Under the pieces are notes generated by a model. That model had not been told where the DNA came from and made no database searches. It saw only the letters and a program-made list of their open reading frames with translations. The position numbers were made by a program, and so were the translations under genes. A stretch of 38,408 bases of DNA from Cyanobacteria bacterium REEB67. GTDB taxonomy: Bacteria; Cyanobacteriota; Vampirovibrionia; Obscuribacterales; Obscuribacteraceae. Position 1 is the first letter of the stretch. Each line of letters begins with the position of its first letter. This document shows, one piece after another, positions 16,687 to 25,280 of this stretch. The stretch is taken from NCBI GenBank assembly GCA_018971775.1, contig JAGXAB010000062.1, forward strand, positions 1 to 38,408, written 5' to 3'.

Positions 16687-19600
16687 ATGCCTGATTCCGA
16701 GACCGAAAAAGAGAGTAGCCGCCAGACCGCTGCTGATCCAGACCATAGCAAAGGCTCATACTACCTGCCGCCCTGCTCATGCTGCGCCGCTCTGGCACGC
16801 GTGGCCATGCCTGCCCCGGCTAGCGGCGCCCGGCAGGGCGACGGCAGAGGTCATAACAGCCACGCCTCAGACCACGGATACGCCCCGGACCTGGACAATT
16901 ACGACGGATCTGGAAACGGCTACGGAACCGGAACCAGAACAGGTAACGGAACCGGAACCGGTAACGCAGCCGAGAAAAAACGCATTGTATTCAAATTCCC
17001 GCCCCTTTGCGGCCCGGCTCCGCAAAAAGAGAGCGGCGCAAGTAGCGCGGAAAGCAGGAGCCGGAAGAAAACGCAGCGTCCAGGCGATGGCGGCTCTCAG
17101 GCCAAAGACGCTCCCGGCTCAACAAGCGAAGACAGCTCAGAAAATGAAGCGGTACGTACAACAGGAGACGCCGCTACCAAAGAAGACAGCAAAGACATCA
17201 ATGATGAAAACGAAGACTGGGACGATGGATTAATTCCAAAGAAACGAAGATTATGGCAGGGCCTGGATGGCATGGCGATCATGACTTTTGGCGTCGTCGT
17301 CCCGATTTTTATGTCGAGCGCATGTTGCCTGGCCACACCTAAACGCATCACGCTCTTGCTCCTCAACCATCCACTGGAAACGAGCATCGAATTGCTCCTT
17401 CTAATCAGCATTCCCCTCGCCACCGCTCTGCTCTGGTCATCACTTTGCAAAAACAATATGCGATATGGCCTCGGCCGCGGTATCACCATGGGTGCCGCCA
17501 TCGGCAGTGCCATAATTACCGCCGCCCTTTGCGTTGCCGCCATGTTTTTCAGCTCACCGGAGCTGCAATCGGCCATCGGTACAGACTTTAACGTCGGCTT
17601 CTGCTGGATCGCCTTTTTGTCCCTGGCCGCCGCGAGCACTGGGATATACCTGGTCAATCGCATGCGCCTGGCCCGAGACTTTAGCGCCGCGCGCACTCAG
17701 GTAGTTGTTTTTACACTGGCAGGAATGGTAATGGCAGTGCTTGCTTTCCTGGGAGCGGAGGCGCGACCATGGAATATTCGCCTGGCCGAACTCAAAGCCG
17801 TATCGACAAAACCAGCAGAGCGCGTCGCCGGCCTCCACGACCTGCGTGCCTTGAACGCCGAGCGAGAATTGCGCATGGAATGTTCGGACGCAAGAGCGGC
17901 GGGGCTCTCCGGACTGTTCATTCCACTCAAGACATCCAGTCAGCGCGAATTGTATTTTGCCATGACCGGTAAACCCTATAGTTTTAGAGAATTCAACAGT
18001 CAGGACATCTCCAATATGCCCGACGAGGATCTAAAGCGCAATATCGTCGGCGAAAAAGTGCCCGGTCTTTCATTAATACGCTCATCGATGGATGGAGCCG
18101 TGCATCCGACAACGCTCTCTTCGACAATAGATTGGACCTTTGTCTTCAAAAACGGCACGACCTCGACCAGAGAAGCACGAGCCGAGATTAACCTGCCACC
18201 AGGAGCGGTGGTCACCAATCTCACCCTCTGGCGCCACGGCGAAGCCCAGGAAGCGACGGTGGCCGCCGCCGGTAAGGCTGAAGGTTTTACCGAATCTTCC
18301 TGGCAGCAGGTCAATCTCGATAGCCCGGCCATTATTTCGGATCTCGGCCATGGCCGCATGCTCTTGCACTGCAATCCAATCTTGCAGGAGGAAGAAATGA
18401 AAGTCGGCATCACTATGGTTGTCCCCCTGAAAGCAGATGGAGCCAGGGCTGCCGCGCTCAATCTACCAACTTTCATCGCCACAAACTTTGATCTCAAAGA
18501 TTTCAATCACTCACTCAAACTCCACTCTCCTGGAGCTCTCAGCAGCAACTATAAAAATCTCTCGGCCGGCAAAATCGGCAACAACGAAAATGTCATCACC
18601 GGCACCCTGACCGACAAACAATTGGAAAGTGCAAATTTGACAATTACAACAGCCAGGTCCGAAGTAAGCAAACCAATCGTCGTCGTCGACGCGATGGCGG
18701 TCCGCCTCGCCGAGCAGGACGAGAAGAAGCGCGAAACAAAGCGCCGACTGGAGCAGGAAGCCGCCAACGCCCAGCGCGAAAGAAATATCATCGTCATGAT
18801 CGACGGCTCCAAAGGCATGAATGGACAAATCGCAGATGTCACCAAAGCACTCGGCAACAAAATCGCCGGCGGTGCCCCAAAGAAAACCAAAATCAGAGTG
18901 GTGCCTCCCCTCTATGTCGTCCAGGAAGTGAAACGCATAGCCGCGCCGGCGCCCAAACATCTGGTCGTCGTAATCGATGGATCGTCGACGATCAAACCTT
19001 ATGCAAACGAGCTCACGTCAGCGCTTACAAAACTACCATCCGCCATCCAGACTGACGTGATCATCGCCTCCCAGGAAGGCACTGACAAAACGGATGGAGT
19101 ACTGCCACTGAGCAAAGCGCTGAAGGCGCTCAAACCAACCGACTTTGTCGGCGGACAGAATAATTTGCAAGCGATGGTCAAAGCAGCGGAGCTTGCCGGC
19201 GAGCATCAGGGAGGAGCGGTCCTCTGGGTGCACGGTCCACAACCGGCTCTGAACGAAGAGATCTACATCATGTCAAAATACGTGGCCGCACCGGCTTTTT
19301 ATGAACTGCAGGTGGGCAGCGGCGATACAGACAACTTCGATTTCTTCAAAAATCACGCCGAGATCGGACCGTTCACACAAGTAGTGCGCAATAGTACAAG
19401 TCTTGCCGGAGACCTGGCCGCATTTTTCTCGAAATGGCAACCGAACAGCAATGACTATGCGGTCAGCATGACACAAACGATGCTCAGACCCGACGACAGC
19501 GCGGAGGTATCACCACAGGAAGCGGACGAAGTGCTGGCCCTCAATGCAAACCGACAGGTAGCGGACCTGATCGCCGCAAGATTTATACGCAAAGCGGCGA

Positions 19601-20190
19601 GGATAGCCGTTGCCTACAATATCGTCACGCCTGTTTCCTGCGCCCTGATTGCAAACAATCTGGATCACCCAGGGGAAGCGGAAGAGGCGAGCGAGGATAC
19701 CAGCAATGCAAGCAATTCAAGCCCCGCAAGTCCTGCAAATCCTGAAAGCCGGACGGTCAGCGCGATTAGCCCGATCAGCTTCGAACAAGCGCCTGCAGCA
19801 GTCGCAAATTTGGCGACCACCAGCTATAGCTCAAAATTGAAGGGTGCGACCAACGGCACGATTGGGCCGCAAGGCACTGACTGTACCTATGTTACCGGTA
19901 TCAACACAGCCGGCACGGTGCGCGTAAACAATCTGGCCAATCTGGAAGCCTTGCTCAATATCATCGCCAACATGGCCGAAATTGGCTGCGCTCTGGCAGG
20001 TGTAGCACTCGTGATCAATGGCGCCTGGAAGCGCGCACCACTGATAGCGGAGCTGGCCGGTTGCGAAGTGGAAATTTCGGCCGGTCAACGCATCGCAATT
20101 GGCGTAGGCCTGATAGTGCTCGGACTGATGGTGCCCGGCTTGATCAATTGGTTCGTCGCTTCGGCGAGGGATGCCAATTTGTTTAATTGA
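16687..20190 (+). CDS. Large multi-TM protein with VIT-like and von Willebrand-like regions
   Basis: A 1167-residue protein. I chose the ATG at 16687 because AGAGGA precedes it; the frame is open further upstream without such a site. Residues 1-185 are hydrophilic and of low complexity, with a CSCC cluster near 30 and a Gly/Asn/Thr run at 75-93. Five hydrophobic segments follow (about 193-215, 232-252, 265-288, 301-323, 338-356). Residues about 480-600 read like a VIT domain (REARAEINLPPGAVVTNLTLW ... MLLHCNPILQEEEMKVGITMVVPL). Residues about 700-930 contain two MIDAS-like starts, IVMIDGSKGM and LVVVIDGSST, suggesting von Willebrand type A folds with imperfect DxSxS motifs. Two more hydrophobic segments end the protein. 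VIT plus vWA often occurs in envelope and sorting-associated proteins; no specific function can be assigned. Confidence 0.72.
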   Translation: MPDSETEKESSRQTAADPDHSKGSYYLPPCSCCAALARVAMPAPASGARQGDGRGHNSHASDHGYAPDLDNYDGSGNGYGTGTRTGNGTGTGNAAEKKRIVFKFPPLCGPAPQKESGASSAESRSRKKTQRPGDGGSQAKDAPGSTSEDSSENEAVRTTGDAATKEDSKDINDENEDWDDGLIPKKRRLWQGLDGMAIMTFGVVVPIFMSSACCLATPKRITLLLLNHPLETSIELLLLISIPLATALLWSSLCKNNMRYGLGRGITMGAAIGSAIITAALCVAAMFFSSPELQSAIGTDFNVGFCWIAFLSLAAASTGIYLVNRMRLARDFSAARTQVVVFTLAGMVMAVLAFLGAEARPWNIRLAELKAVSTKPAERVAGLHDLRALNAERELRMECSDARAAGLSGLFIPLKTSSQRELYFAMTGKPYSFREFNSQDISNMPDEDLKRNIVGEKVPGLSLIRSSMDGAVHPTTLSSTIDWTFVFKNGTTSTREARAEINLPPGAVVTNLTLWRHGEAQEATVAAAGKAEGFTESSWQQVNLDSPAIISDLGHGRMLLHCNPILQEEEMKVGITMVVPLKADGARAAALNLPTFIATNFDLKDFNHSLKLHSPGALSSNYKNLSAGKIGNNENVITGTLTDKQLESANLTITTARSEVSKPIVVVDAMAVRLAEQDEKKRETKRRLEQEAANAQRERNIIVMIDGSKGMNGQIADVTKALGNKIAGGAPKKTKIRVVPPLYVVQEVKRIAAPAPKHLVVVIDGSSTIKPYANELTSALTKLPSAIQTDVIIASQEGTDKTDGVLPLSKALKALKPTDFVGGQNNLQAMVKAAELAGEHQGGAVLWVHGPQPALNEEIYIMSKYVAAPAFYELQVGSGDTDNFDFFKNHAEIGPFTQVVRNSTSLAGDLAAFFSKWQPNSNDYAVSMTQTMLRPDDSAEVSPQEADEVLALNANRQVADLIAARFIRKAARIAVAYNIVTPVSCALIANNLDHPGEAEEASEDTSNASNSSPASPANPESRTVSAISPISFEQAPAAVANLATTSYSSKLKGATNGTIGPQGTDCTYVTGINTAGTVRVNNLANLEALLNIIANMAEIGCALAGVALVINGAWKRAPLIAELAGCEVEISAGQRIAIGVGLIVLGLMVPGLINWFVASARDANLFN

Positions 20191-20721
20191 GCAGGACAAG
20201 GCGAGAGACTAAAGGGGATGGGGGCGGATCGAAAGATTTCGCCCCCTTCCGGTAATTGAGTGGAAGAGCGAAGCTCGCTCAGGGTCTGCCATTAGATACT
20301 TCAATATACGGAAGAAAAGAATCAGAAGGTAAAGACTTCAACGAGGATACGAACTTCGGAAAGATGAAGCGTATTCCACATCCTGATTTACAAGCATTTC
20401 TGCGGAAGTATCGAGCATCCATCGCCTAGTCCGAGAATTTATATTATGCGAAGCTTTACATAATCGAGATTATCCCCGTATTCAGAAAGCCTGTTACCAC
20501 GTGCTCGTTTTTATTGACCACTACCTGTAGTGTGTCGCCTGCTTAGTTTGCTGCTCTTGCAAAGATGCTGAAATTGGCGCAGAACAGCCTCTAATTGTTA
20601 TCAGCCAAGATTAAATAGCCGCGCTGCCAAACCGCTGCCAGAACTTCTCTGTAGCCTGGCACTCAGGAGAAGTTCAGATCTCGCCTGTATCATCGATCCA
20701 GAGCGGCTTTAGAGGGTAATT
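20191..20721. other. Intergenic region after the VIT-like gene
   Basis: No gene is supported in these 531 nt. It contains the terminator-like hairpin at 20220-20246 and a small inverted repeat ATTATG/CATAAT at 20443-20464. The ribosome binding site AGAGGG lies just before the next gene. No tRNA or known RNA fold was recognised. Confidence 0.6.
20220..20246 (+). terminator. GC-rich hairpin after the VIT-like gene
   Basis: The perfect 7-bp stem GGGGGCG/CGCCCCC has a 13-nt loop and starts 30 nt after the stop codon. The tail is only TTCC, so it is a weak intrinsic terminator or an mRNA-stabilising hairpin. Confidence 0.5.
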
Positions 20722-21996
20722 ATGGCAAACCAGGAGATAGCTGAGAGAATTAGAAGCCGCCCGAAACCAGCCGAAGCGGCCACTTATGCCAACATTGCGG
20801 CAAAATCCTGGAACATAGCGGACATCAGAGCGCTGGCTAGAATAACCACAGAAAGAGATACCATGGGCATCTTAGGCGACTTGCAGCGATTCGATGACTT
20901 GGCCGGTTTTAAAAAAAAATTGTATATGAAAGTCTACAAGCCTGGAGCTATCGCAATGAGTGACGAAGCAGACAAACCAAAGGAAGTAGCCAAACCTGAG
21001 GCCGCATCAGAAACAATCCTGCGCGGTGGCGTAATCAAGAACCAGGCATTGCAAGAAAATTGGCGCGAGACCCAACAACATCACATGTTGGGACAGGAGG
21101 AATCAGCCACAGACCTGTTCTACAAGCCAGGCGCTAGCAAAGAAACATCACAAAAATTTGAGCTTTTCGACAGCAGCAAGGAGCCAACTTTACTGGCCGC
21201 GAACATTGTGCCAGGCTCACCAATGCTAGACCAGATGCCACAATATCAAGATGTCCACAGCGATATGACAGTAACAAATATCGCTCAAAACTACGAGTAC
21301 AATGGCAGACCACCAACATTAGTTCCAAGTGGCCAAGCCATTGAGATGGTAACAAAGGTCGGTTTGGAAAGTGCCAAGCATGCTTATAAGTATGGATTTG
21401 AACATCCATATCGCGGCCGCGAAATTGAACACTTAAGCAAGATCTCACCGCCCACATGGGGGAGCGCATACAAGGCGTTTCCTGAATTGCAGGCGATTGG
21501 CAAACTTGACGAACAGGCCACCACAAGGCTTGTTAAAGCAATCATAGCCAATGAACTAGAGCATTATGATGTGGCTGACAGAGTGCAAGATTACTTGGCG
21601 ACAACGGCGGCAGATACGGTAAGCAAACGAACTATAGGCTTTCCGCAGATGTCCGCAATTGGCATAAAAGGCTTGGCTCAAGAGCTGGAGAGACAAGTAG
21701 CCAAGGGAGAGAGAACAAGCAACCCCCTCAGCGAGTATGCTCATGTTCAGATTTCAGAAGTTTCTAAAGCCCTGGAAGATCCGCAGAATGCGCCCCTTTT
21801 CGTTGCCGCAAATATTGCGCACAACGTTCGCATGTACGAACAAAATAAATATCCAATTACACTTATGACCCTTGGTTATGGCTTCAATCCTGACTTGCCG
21901 GACTCTAGCGGTAAAAATAACCATGATATGCTACCAGCGGATCTGAGCAAATCTACCCACGCCAAAAACATTGAAAAGTGGCTGAAGAAGCTTTAG
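20722..21996 (+). CDS. Hypothetical protein, possible lysozyme-like C-terminal fold
   Basis: A 424-residue soluble protein with AGAGGG 7 nt before its ATG. It has no signal peptide, no membrane segment and no family that I recognise with confidence. Residues 1-190 are charged and look poorly folded. The C-terminal half is helical and spaced like a lysozyme/lytic transglycosylase domain: IIANELEHYD with Glu278, TIGFPQMS at 304-311, LEDPQNAPLFVAANIAH at 351-367 and LGYGFNP at 384-390. These recall the catalytic Glu, the GxxQM block, the L-x-DP...A block and the final YxxG of that fold. This is a weak pattern match, not an assignment. An internal ATG (codon 79) is an alternative start. The 3' end overlaps the convergent small membrane gene by 4 nt. 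Confidence 0.55.
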   Translation: MANQEIAERIRSRPKPAEAATYANIAAKSWNIADIRALARITTERDTMGILGDLQRFDDLAGFKKKLYMKVYKPGAIAMSDEADKPKEVAKPEAASETILRGGVIKNQALQENWRETQQHHMLGQEESATDLFYKPGASKETSQKFELFDSSKEPTLLAANIVPGSPMLDQMPQYQDVHSDMTVTNIAQNYEYNGRPPTLVPSGQAIEMVTKVGLESAKHAYKYGFEHPYRGREIEHLSKISPPTWGSAYKAFPELQAIGKLDEQATTRLVKAIIANELEHYDVADRVQDYLATTAADTVSKRTIGFPQMSAIGIKGLAQELERQVAKGERTSNPLSEYAHVQISEVSKALEDPQNAPLFVAANIAHNVRMYEQNKYPITLMTLGYGFNPDLPDSSGKNNHDMLPADLSKSTHAKNIEKWLKKL

Positions 21997-22334
21997 CTTC
22001 TGCGCTTTGCAGCTCTATACAAGGCAAAAACTATCGTACCTACGCAACCAACTGGTAACGCAAACAATAGTGAAAAGGAAAAGGCGGAACCCCATAATTC
22101 GGCATCAGAACAGGTGATTCCAATCACTTCATTCTTGCCAGAATCAGATACCATCTTTTGATGGTCAATTTTGGCAACAATAGAAGCGACAATAATAAAT
22201 GGTACAAGGAACGAGAGCAACCAGCCCCAGTAGGTCTTCTGTGAAGGGGTTTGTTTATTTGACTCCGCTTTTAGCATGCTTTTAACGTCCGTTTTCTGTA
22301 TTAGTAATAGCTTGCTAGCGACCAGACTGGTCAC
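21993..22334 (-). CDS. Small two-TM membrane protein
   Basis: A 113-residue protein with two hydrophobic segments (WGWLLSFLVPFIIVASIVA at about 36-54 and FSFSLLFALPVGCVGTIVFAL at about 85-105), joined by a hydrophilic loop containing one Cys. No family was recognised. The listed start is the GTG at 22334, which overlaps the end of the J-domain gene by 20 nt; the ATG at 22277 (codon 20) would leave a short gap instead. It is the last gene of a minus-strand cluster with the J-domain protein and two further envelope proteins. A membrane partner role for the J-domain protein is inference from position. Confidence 0.6.
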   Translation of the reverse strand: MTSLVASKLLLIQKTDVKSMLKAESNKQTPSQKTYWGWLLSFLVPFIIVASIVAKIDHQKMVSDSGKNEVIGITCSDAELWGSAFSFSLLFALPVGCVGTIVFALYRAAKRRS

Positions 22335-23055
22335 CGGGGGGCGGCCCGATGTTGTCTTGAGACGGCGGCGTTATCTGCACAGGTTGCGGCTGTTGCTCTA
22401 ACACAGGGCTTGAGCACTGTTCAGTGTGCGCCGGAAACATATTTTGCAGCTTAAATGAAGCGTCATGCCACCAGTGTTTAAGCCCCATGCCAACACAGCC
22501 GAATAAGCTCAAAGCTATCCAGGCGGCTCCTGTTCCTAGCGTTACCTTCCAGCGTAGCGCCTCATCATTGGCACTCTTCACTTGATCAACGGGGTTGCTA
22601 CCAGCCGTCTGAGGCGCGGTCTGAGCAGCCTTAGCGGCAGCTTCGGCGGCGGCCTTCTTCCTTGACTCGTCAGCCGCTCTTGCTCGCTCTTGGTTGTGGC
22701 GCTTCGCTTCTGCCACATCGGCGGCATTTGTCTCTTGAGTCGTCCGGCGTTTGCCCGGTCCTGGTCCTTGCCCAGTGCCAGCCCTGCCCGCCTGGCTGGT
22801 GCCTGATTTCGGCTTGCAGGCACACTGATTTGTTTCAGTGTGACCGCTGGCAAAGTGCTTTTTTAGAACGTCTCGCTCATTGTTTATTTTCTTCAGTTCT
22901 TCGTCAGCATAGGCCTTGCCGTCCTCAGTCGGAAACCTGTCAGAGTGCCAGACCATGGCTAATCGTTTCCAGCACAGATTAATAGTCTCAAGCGATGACC
23001 CGCCGTCTATGCCAAGCACGGCGTAAGCTTTGGCTAATGCCCCTTCTTCTGTCAT
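22315..23055 (-). CDS. Membrane-anchored J-domain protein with degenerate HSD motif
   Basis: A 246-residue protein. Residues about 8-68 form a J domain: helix I AYAVLG, helix II NLCWKRLAMVWHSDRF, then a loop and a third helix LKKINNERDVLKKHF. The normally invariant HPD is HSD here, which in classical DnaJ proteins impairs DnaK stimulation. A Gly/Pro-rich stretch and a long Ala/Lys/Glu/Arg-rich helix (about 110-150) follow. One transmembrane helix lies at about 172-192 (LGTGAAWIALSLFGCVGMGL), and the tail is Pro/Gln-rich. The J domain is at the N-terminus, before the membrane anchor. Cysteines occur as CAC near residue 79. It lies 16 nt after the preceding gene and overlaps the next, so it is in an operon. 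Confidence 0.75.
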   Translation of the reverse strand: MTEEGALAKAYAVLGIDGGSSLETINLCWKRLAMVWHSDRFPTEDGKAYADEELKKINNERDVLKKHFASGHTETNQCACKPKSGTSQAGRAGTGQGPGPGKRRTTQETNAADVAEAKRHNQERARAADESRKKAAAEAAAKAAQTAPQTAGSNPVDQVKSANDEALRWKVTLGTGAAWIALSLFGCVGMGLKHWWHDASFKLQNMFPAHTEQCSSPVLEQQPQPVQITPPSQDNIGPPPGDQSGR

Positions 23056-23071
23056 GAGCCAAATACCGCCT

Positions 23072-23731
23072 TCATAACATCACCCCAAAGCACCATAAGC
23101 CCAAGGGGGCGCCCATTCCTATCAACCACCAGGGCGGAGCCGGCAGAGTAGTGTCAGCCGCGTTGCCGGCGTCGGTTCCCGGACCTAATGCCGCCTCAAC
23201 GTCGCTCACAATGCCACTAATAATAGAATCACACGCATACCAGGCAACGCCTTCCACTCGCGGGCGAAAATCGAATTGAACTACAACCAAGTCCCCTGGC
23301 TCTTCTTTCATCTGTACATCTAACTCTAAAAGTCTTTGTACTCGCTCAGTTCTGTGATGAATGTTGGCCATACTTGAACCTTCAAAGCCTCTTGACTCCT
23401 CATCTATAAAGCGCAGGGTGGCGGTTATTCGCTTCTGCAAGGTATCGGCGGTTGACACGTTCCACTTATCGCCAAAGTTGTACGTTTTCTCTCCAATAAT
23501 TTCCCAGATTTTCGAAAAGGCTTGCTTCAACGGCACTGTGTAGCGCCTGGGCACCGAATGCAGGAAGTTATAACGCTTCACCGCGCCGGTATGAAAGAAC
23601 GGCCAGCCCGCCCGGATGGCAGCTACCAGCCCTTCCATAGTGCCGGTGTACTCAGTTTGCAAGACATAGAAGCGGGTTACACTCCCAGCAACAAGAAAGG
23701 CAGCTATTGCCGCTACAACGCCCAATCCCAT
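23072..23731 (-). CDS. Hypothetical membrane protein
   Basis: A 219-residue protein with a hydrophobic segment at each end: the N-terminus (GVVAAIAAFLVAGSVTRFYVL) and the C-terminus (WWLIGMGAPLGLWCFGVML). The 160-residue middle part is mixed alpha/beta, with a helix-rich block (LKQAFSKIWEIIGEKTYNFGDKW) and a strand-rich block (GDLVVVQFDFRP), and would lie on one side of the membrane. No family was recognised. The ATG sits 5 nt after the stop of the preceding frame, with GGCGGG close upstream, so the two are probably co-translated. It belongs to the minus-strand J-domain cluster. Confidence 0.65.
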   Translation of the reverse strand: MGLGVVAAIAAFLVAGSVTRFYVLQTEYTGTMEGLVAAIRAGWPFFHTGAVKRYNFLHSVPRRYTVPLKQAFSKIWEIIGEKTYNFGDKWNVSTADTLQKRITATLRFIDEESRGFEGSSMANIHHRTERVQRLLELDVQMKEEPGDLVVVQFDFRPRVEGVAWYACDSIISGIVSDVEAALGPGTDAGNAADTTLPAPPWWLIGMGAPLGLWCFGVML

Positions 23732-23735
23732 GGTT

Positions 23736-24204
23736 TCACCCGCCTGTATTTTTCTTATCGGTCATAATCTGGGGCTCCCCTACCGCCTTTGGGCGGTGGT
23801 CTGCGGTCGATGCTTTCTTATCGGTGTTCTTGTAATAAGTGAGAAGCGGGTTCTGGTTATCCTTGAAATTTTCTTTCTCCAGTTGTGCCGCCAGGCGATT
23901 GCCTTCTTCGAACAGATGAAGTATTTGGCAGAGGTTGAGTAAATTTACTTTCGCTATCTCCTTCTCCGCCAGCGTCGATCTGGTCGATAAAATAATTGAT
24001 TTGTCTCTCTGGCGCTGGAGTTCAGCGTTTTTAAAATATGACCGCCGATCCCGAATCTGCTGCTTCGCTCTATCAATCATCCAGAACGGCTCGGCATCTG
24101 GCTCATAGAAAAAAATTCGGCTGCGCCAGGGCGGATGACGAACCATACAGAAAAGCTGCACCAGTGATGAAGATGGTAACAGCCGTTAAGAGTTTAGATT
24201 GCAT
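23736..24204 (-). pseudogene. Signal-peptide coiled-coil protein frameshifted in a T7 run
   Basis: The ATG at 24204 opens a clear signal peptide (MQSKLLTAVTIFITGAAFLY...SSSALAQ), but the frame stops after PNFFL. In the next frame a 120-residue hydrophilic, helix-rich protein runs to 23736 (YEPDAEPFWMIDRAKQQ ... LAEKEIAKVNLLNL ... QLEKENF). The switch point is a run of seven T on the minus strand (A7 at 24109-24115 on the plus strand). Six T would give one continuous protein of about 155 residues, with PNFF leading into YEPDAEP. A homopolymer sequencing error, a true mutation or slippage on the run are all possible. It is the first gene of the J-domain cluster. Without its export signal, the downstream frame alone has no good start. 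Confidence 0.7.
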
Positions 24205-24307
24205 ATGATACCGAAGCAGGTTGGAACCAAAAGCTATTTTCGCACAAACTAAAAAACAGTCGAGTCGATCAAAGAGCCTTGCGCTGAGCAGCGGGCGGTC
24301 CAACCAG

Positions 24308-24340
24308 AAAAAAATCCCCAAACACCTATAGCGCTCGGGG
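24308..24340 (-). terminator. Intrinsic terminator of the small secreted protein gene
   Basis: On the minus strand, a 10-bp stem with several G-U pairs (CCCCGAGCGC/GTGTTTGGGG) and a 5-nt loop is followed by ATTTTTTT. It begins 32 nt after the stop at 24372 and separates that gene from the J-domain cluster. Confidence 0.8.
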
Positions 24341-24371
24341 ACTTCCTATAACCGCTGCAAACCGCAACAAA

Positions 24372-24791
24372 TTAACGCGTGGTCGGACCGCCGCCGATGC
24401 CGCCGGAGCCAGCAGCACGACCGCTGTTCTGATAACCGAGAGGATTGGGCATGCCGCTTCCAGAGATGCTATTTGTGGTGTTAGCGGTTGTATTTGTACC
24501 GCCCGAGAGGTTGACGTTGGTAGTTGTCGTGCCGCTATTAGATGCGGCGCGCGAATAAAGACCGCTTGTATTTGTCGAGCCATTGTTCGCATTGGCAAAC
24601 GATGCTGTCGAATTGAAGGCGCTGGTCGATTGACCGGCAGTGGCATTGGCGGTACCGGCTGTGTTATTGGTACCGGACGTATTGCTGGTCGTGTTGAATT
24701 GACCGGTGTTACCAATCTGCGCATTGACGGAAAGCAGCGGCAGAGCTGCACAGACCATGGCAGTCGCGAAAACAGAAATGGTTTTCTTCAT
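24372..24791 (-). CDS. Small secreted Asn/Thr/Ser/Gly-rich protein
   Basis: A 139-residue protein with a classic signal peptide (MKKTISVFATAMVCAALPLLSVNA, cleavage likely after VNA). The mature part is almost entirely Asn, Thr, Ser, Gly and Ala (for example GTNNTAGTANATAGQ) and ends in a Gly-rich tail, GSGGIGGGPTTR. No cysteines remain in the mature protein. AGGAG lies about 10 nt before the ATG and a strong terminator follows, so it is a single-gene transcript. Such composition suits an extracellular or surface structural protein. There is no family match and the function is unknown. Confidence 0.72.
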   Translation of the reverse strand: MKKTISVFATAMVCAALPLLSVNAQIGNTGQFNTTSNTSGTNNTAGTANATAGQSTSAFNSTASFANANNGSTNTSGLYSRAASNSGTTTTNVNLSGGTNTTANTTNSISGSGMPNPLGYQNSGRAAGSGGIGGGPTTR

Positions 24792-24898
24792 GAGTAAATG
24801 ACTCCTTGGAGTGTTAGATAAGGGGCACGAGGGAGGCAGGCTGAGAAAGTTCCCATTACTTAAACCCCAACTGAGATTTTAGCAGAAGTAACACCCAG

Positions 24899-25093
24899 TC
24901 ATGAATCGTCCCTGTCCCGAGGCTTTTGCTTCAAACTCAGCAAAAGATTAAAATTTGCCCGCCATTCCTTAATTGCGGTTTCCACTTCAAGATTAATTGC
25001 TTTGTGACGCACAAAAGATTGGCCCTTATCTTTGGAAGGCGCGAATTCGTCTGAATTGTGCTTCAAATCGTCAGGTTCGGAAAAATCAGACAT
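24899..25093 (-). CDS. Short hypothetical protein
   Basis: A 64-residue, strongly charged, soluble peptide (begins MSDFSEPDDLKHNSDEF) with one likely helix around EVETAIKEWRANFNLLLSL. GGATG lies about 10 nt upstream of the ATG. It is divergent from the histidine kinase, and the palindrome at 25187-25204 lies between them. The size and lack of family support leave coding status moderately uncertain. Confidence 0.45.
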   Translation of the reverse strand: MSDFSEPDDLKHNSDEFAPSKDKGQSFVRHKAINLEVETAIKEWRANFNLLLSLKQKPRDRDDS

Positions 25094-25186
25094 TGAGGAA
25101 ATACATCCGTTGGTGATTCTAAAGTACCTGGCTGGCCAATCAATTTCACTCGTTTTATCGAAAATTTTGTAAAAGCACGAAGACGT

Positions 25187-25204
25187 TGTTCACTTTTGTG
25201 AACA
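25187..25204. promoter_or_regulatory. Perfect palindrome upstream of the two-component operon
   Basis: TGTTCACTTTTGTGAACA has 7-bp arms around TTTT and is centred about 85 bp before the histidine kinase start. Its core TTCAC-N4-GTGAA recurs at 33529-33542 with 13 of 14 bases identical. It is probably an operator for a dimeric regulator. Confidence 0.55.
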
Positions 25205-25280
25205 TGGCTTCTACTGATGAAAAACCTCGGCAAAGTGCAATTTCCGCTATCATAAACGAGTTGCGCAAGGCGGCAGAAAA

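Noticed and set aside
20443..20464. ATTATG...CATAAT inverted repeat as an operator
   Set aside because: The 6-bp AT-rich arms with a 10-nt gap lie more than 250 bp from the next start and may be chance.
24326..24751. A 141-codon minus-strand frame overlapping the small secreted protein
   Set aside because: It is an alternative frame of the same low-complexity DNA. The other frame has the signal peptide, Shine-Dalgarno and terminator spacing.
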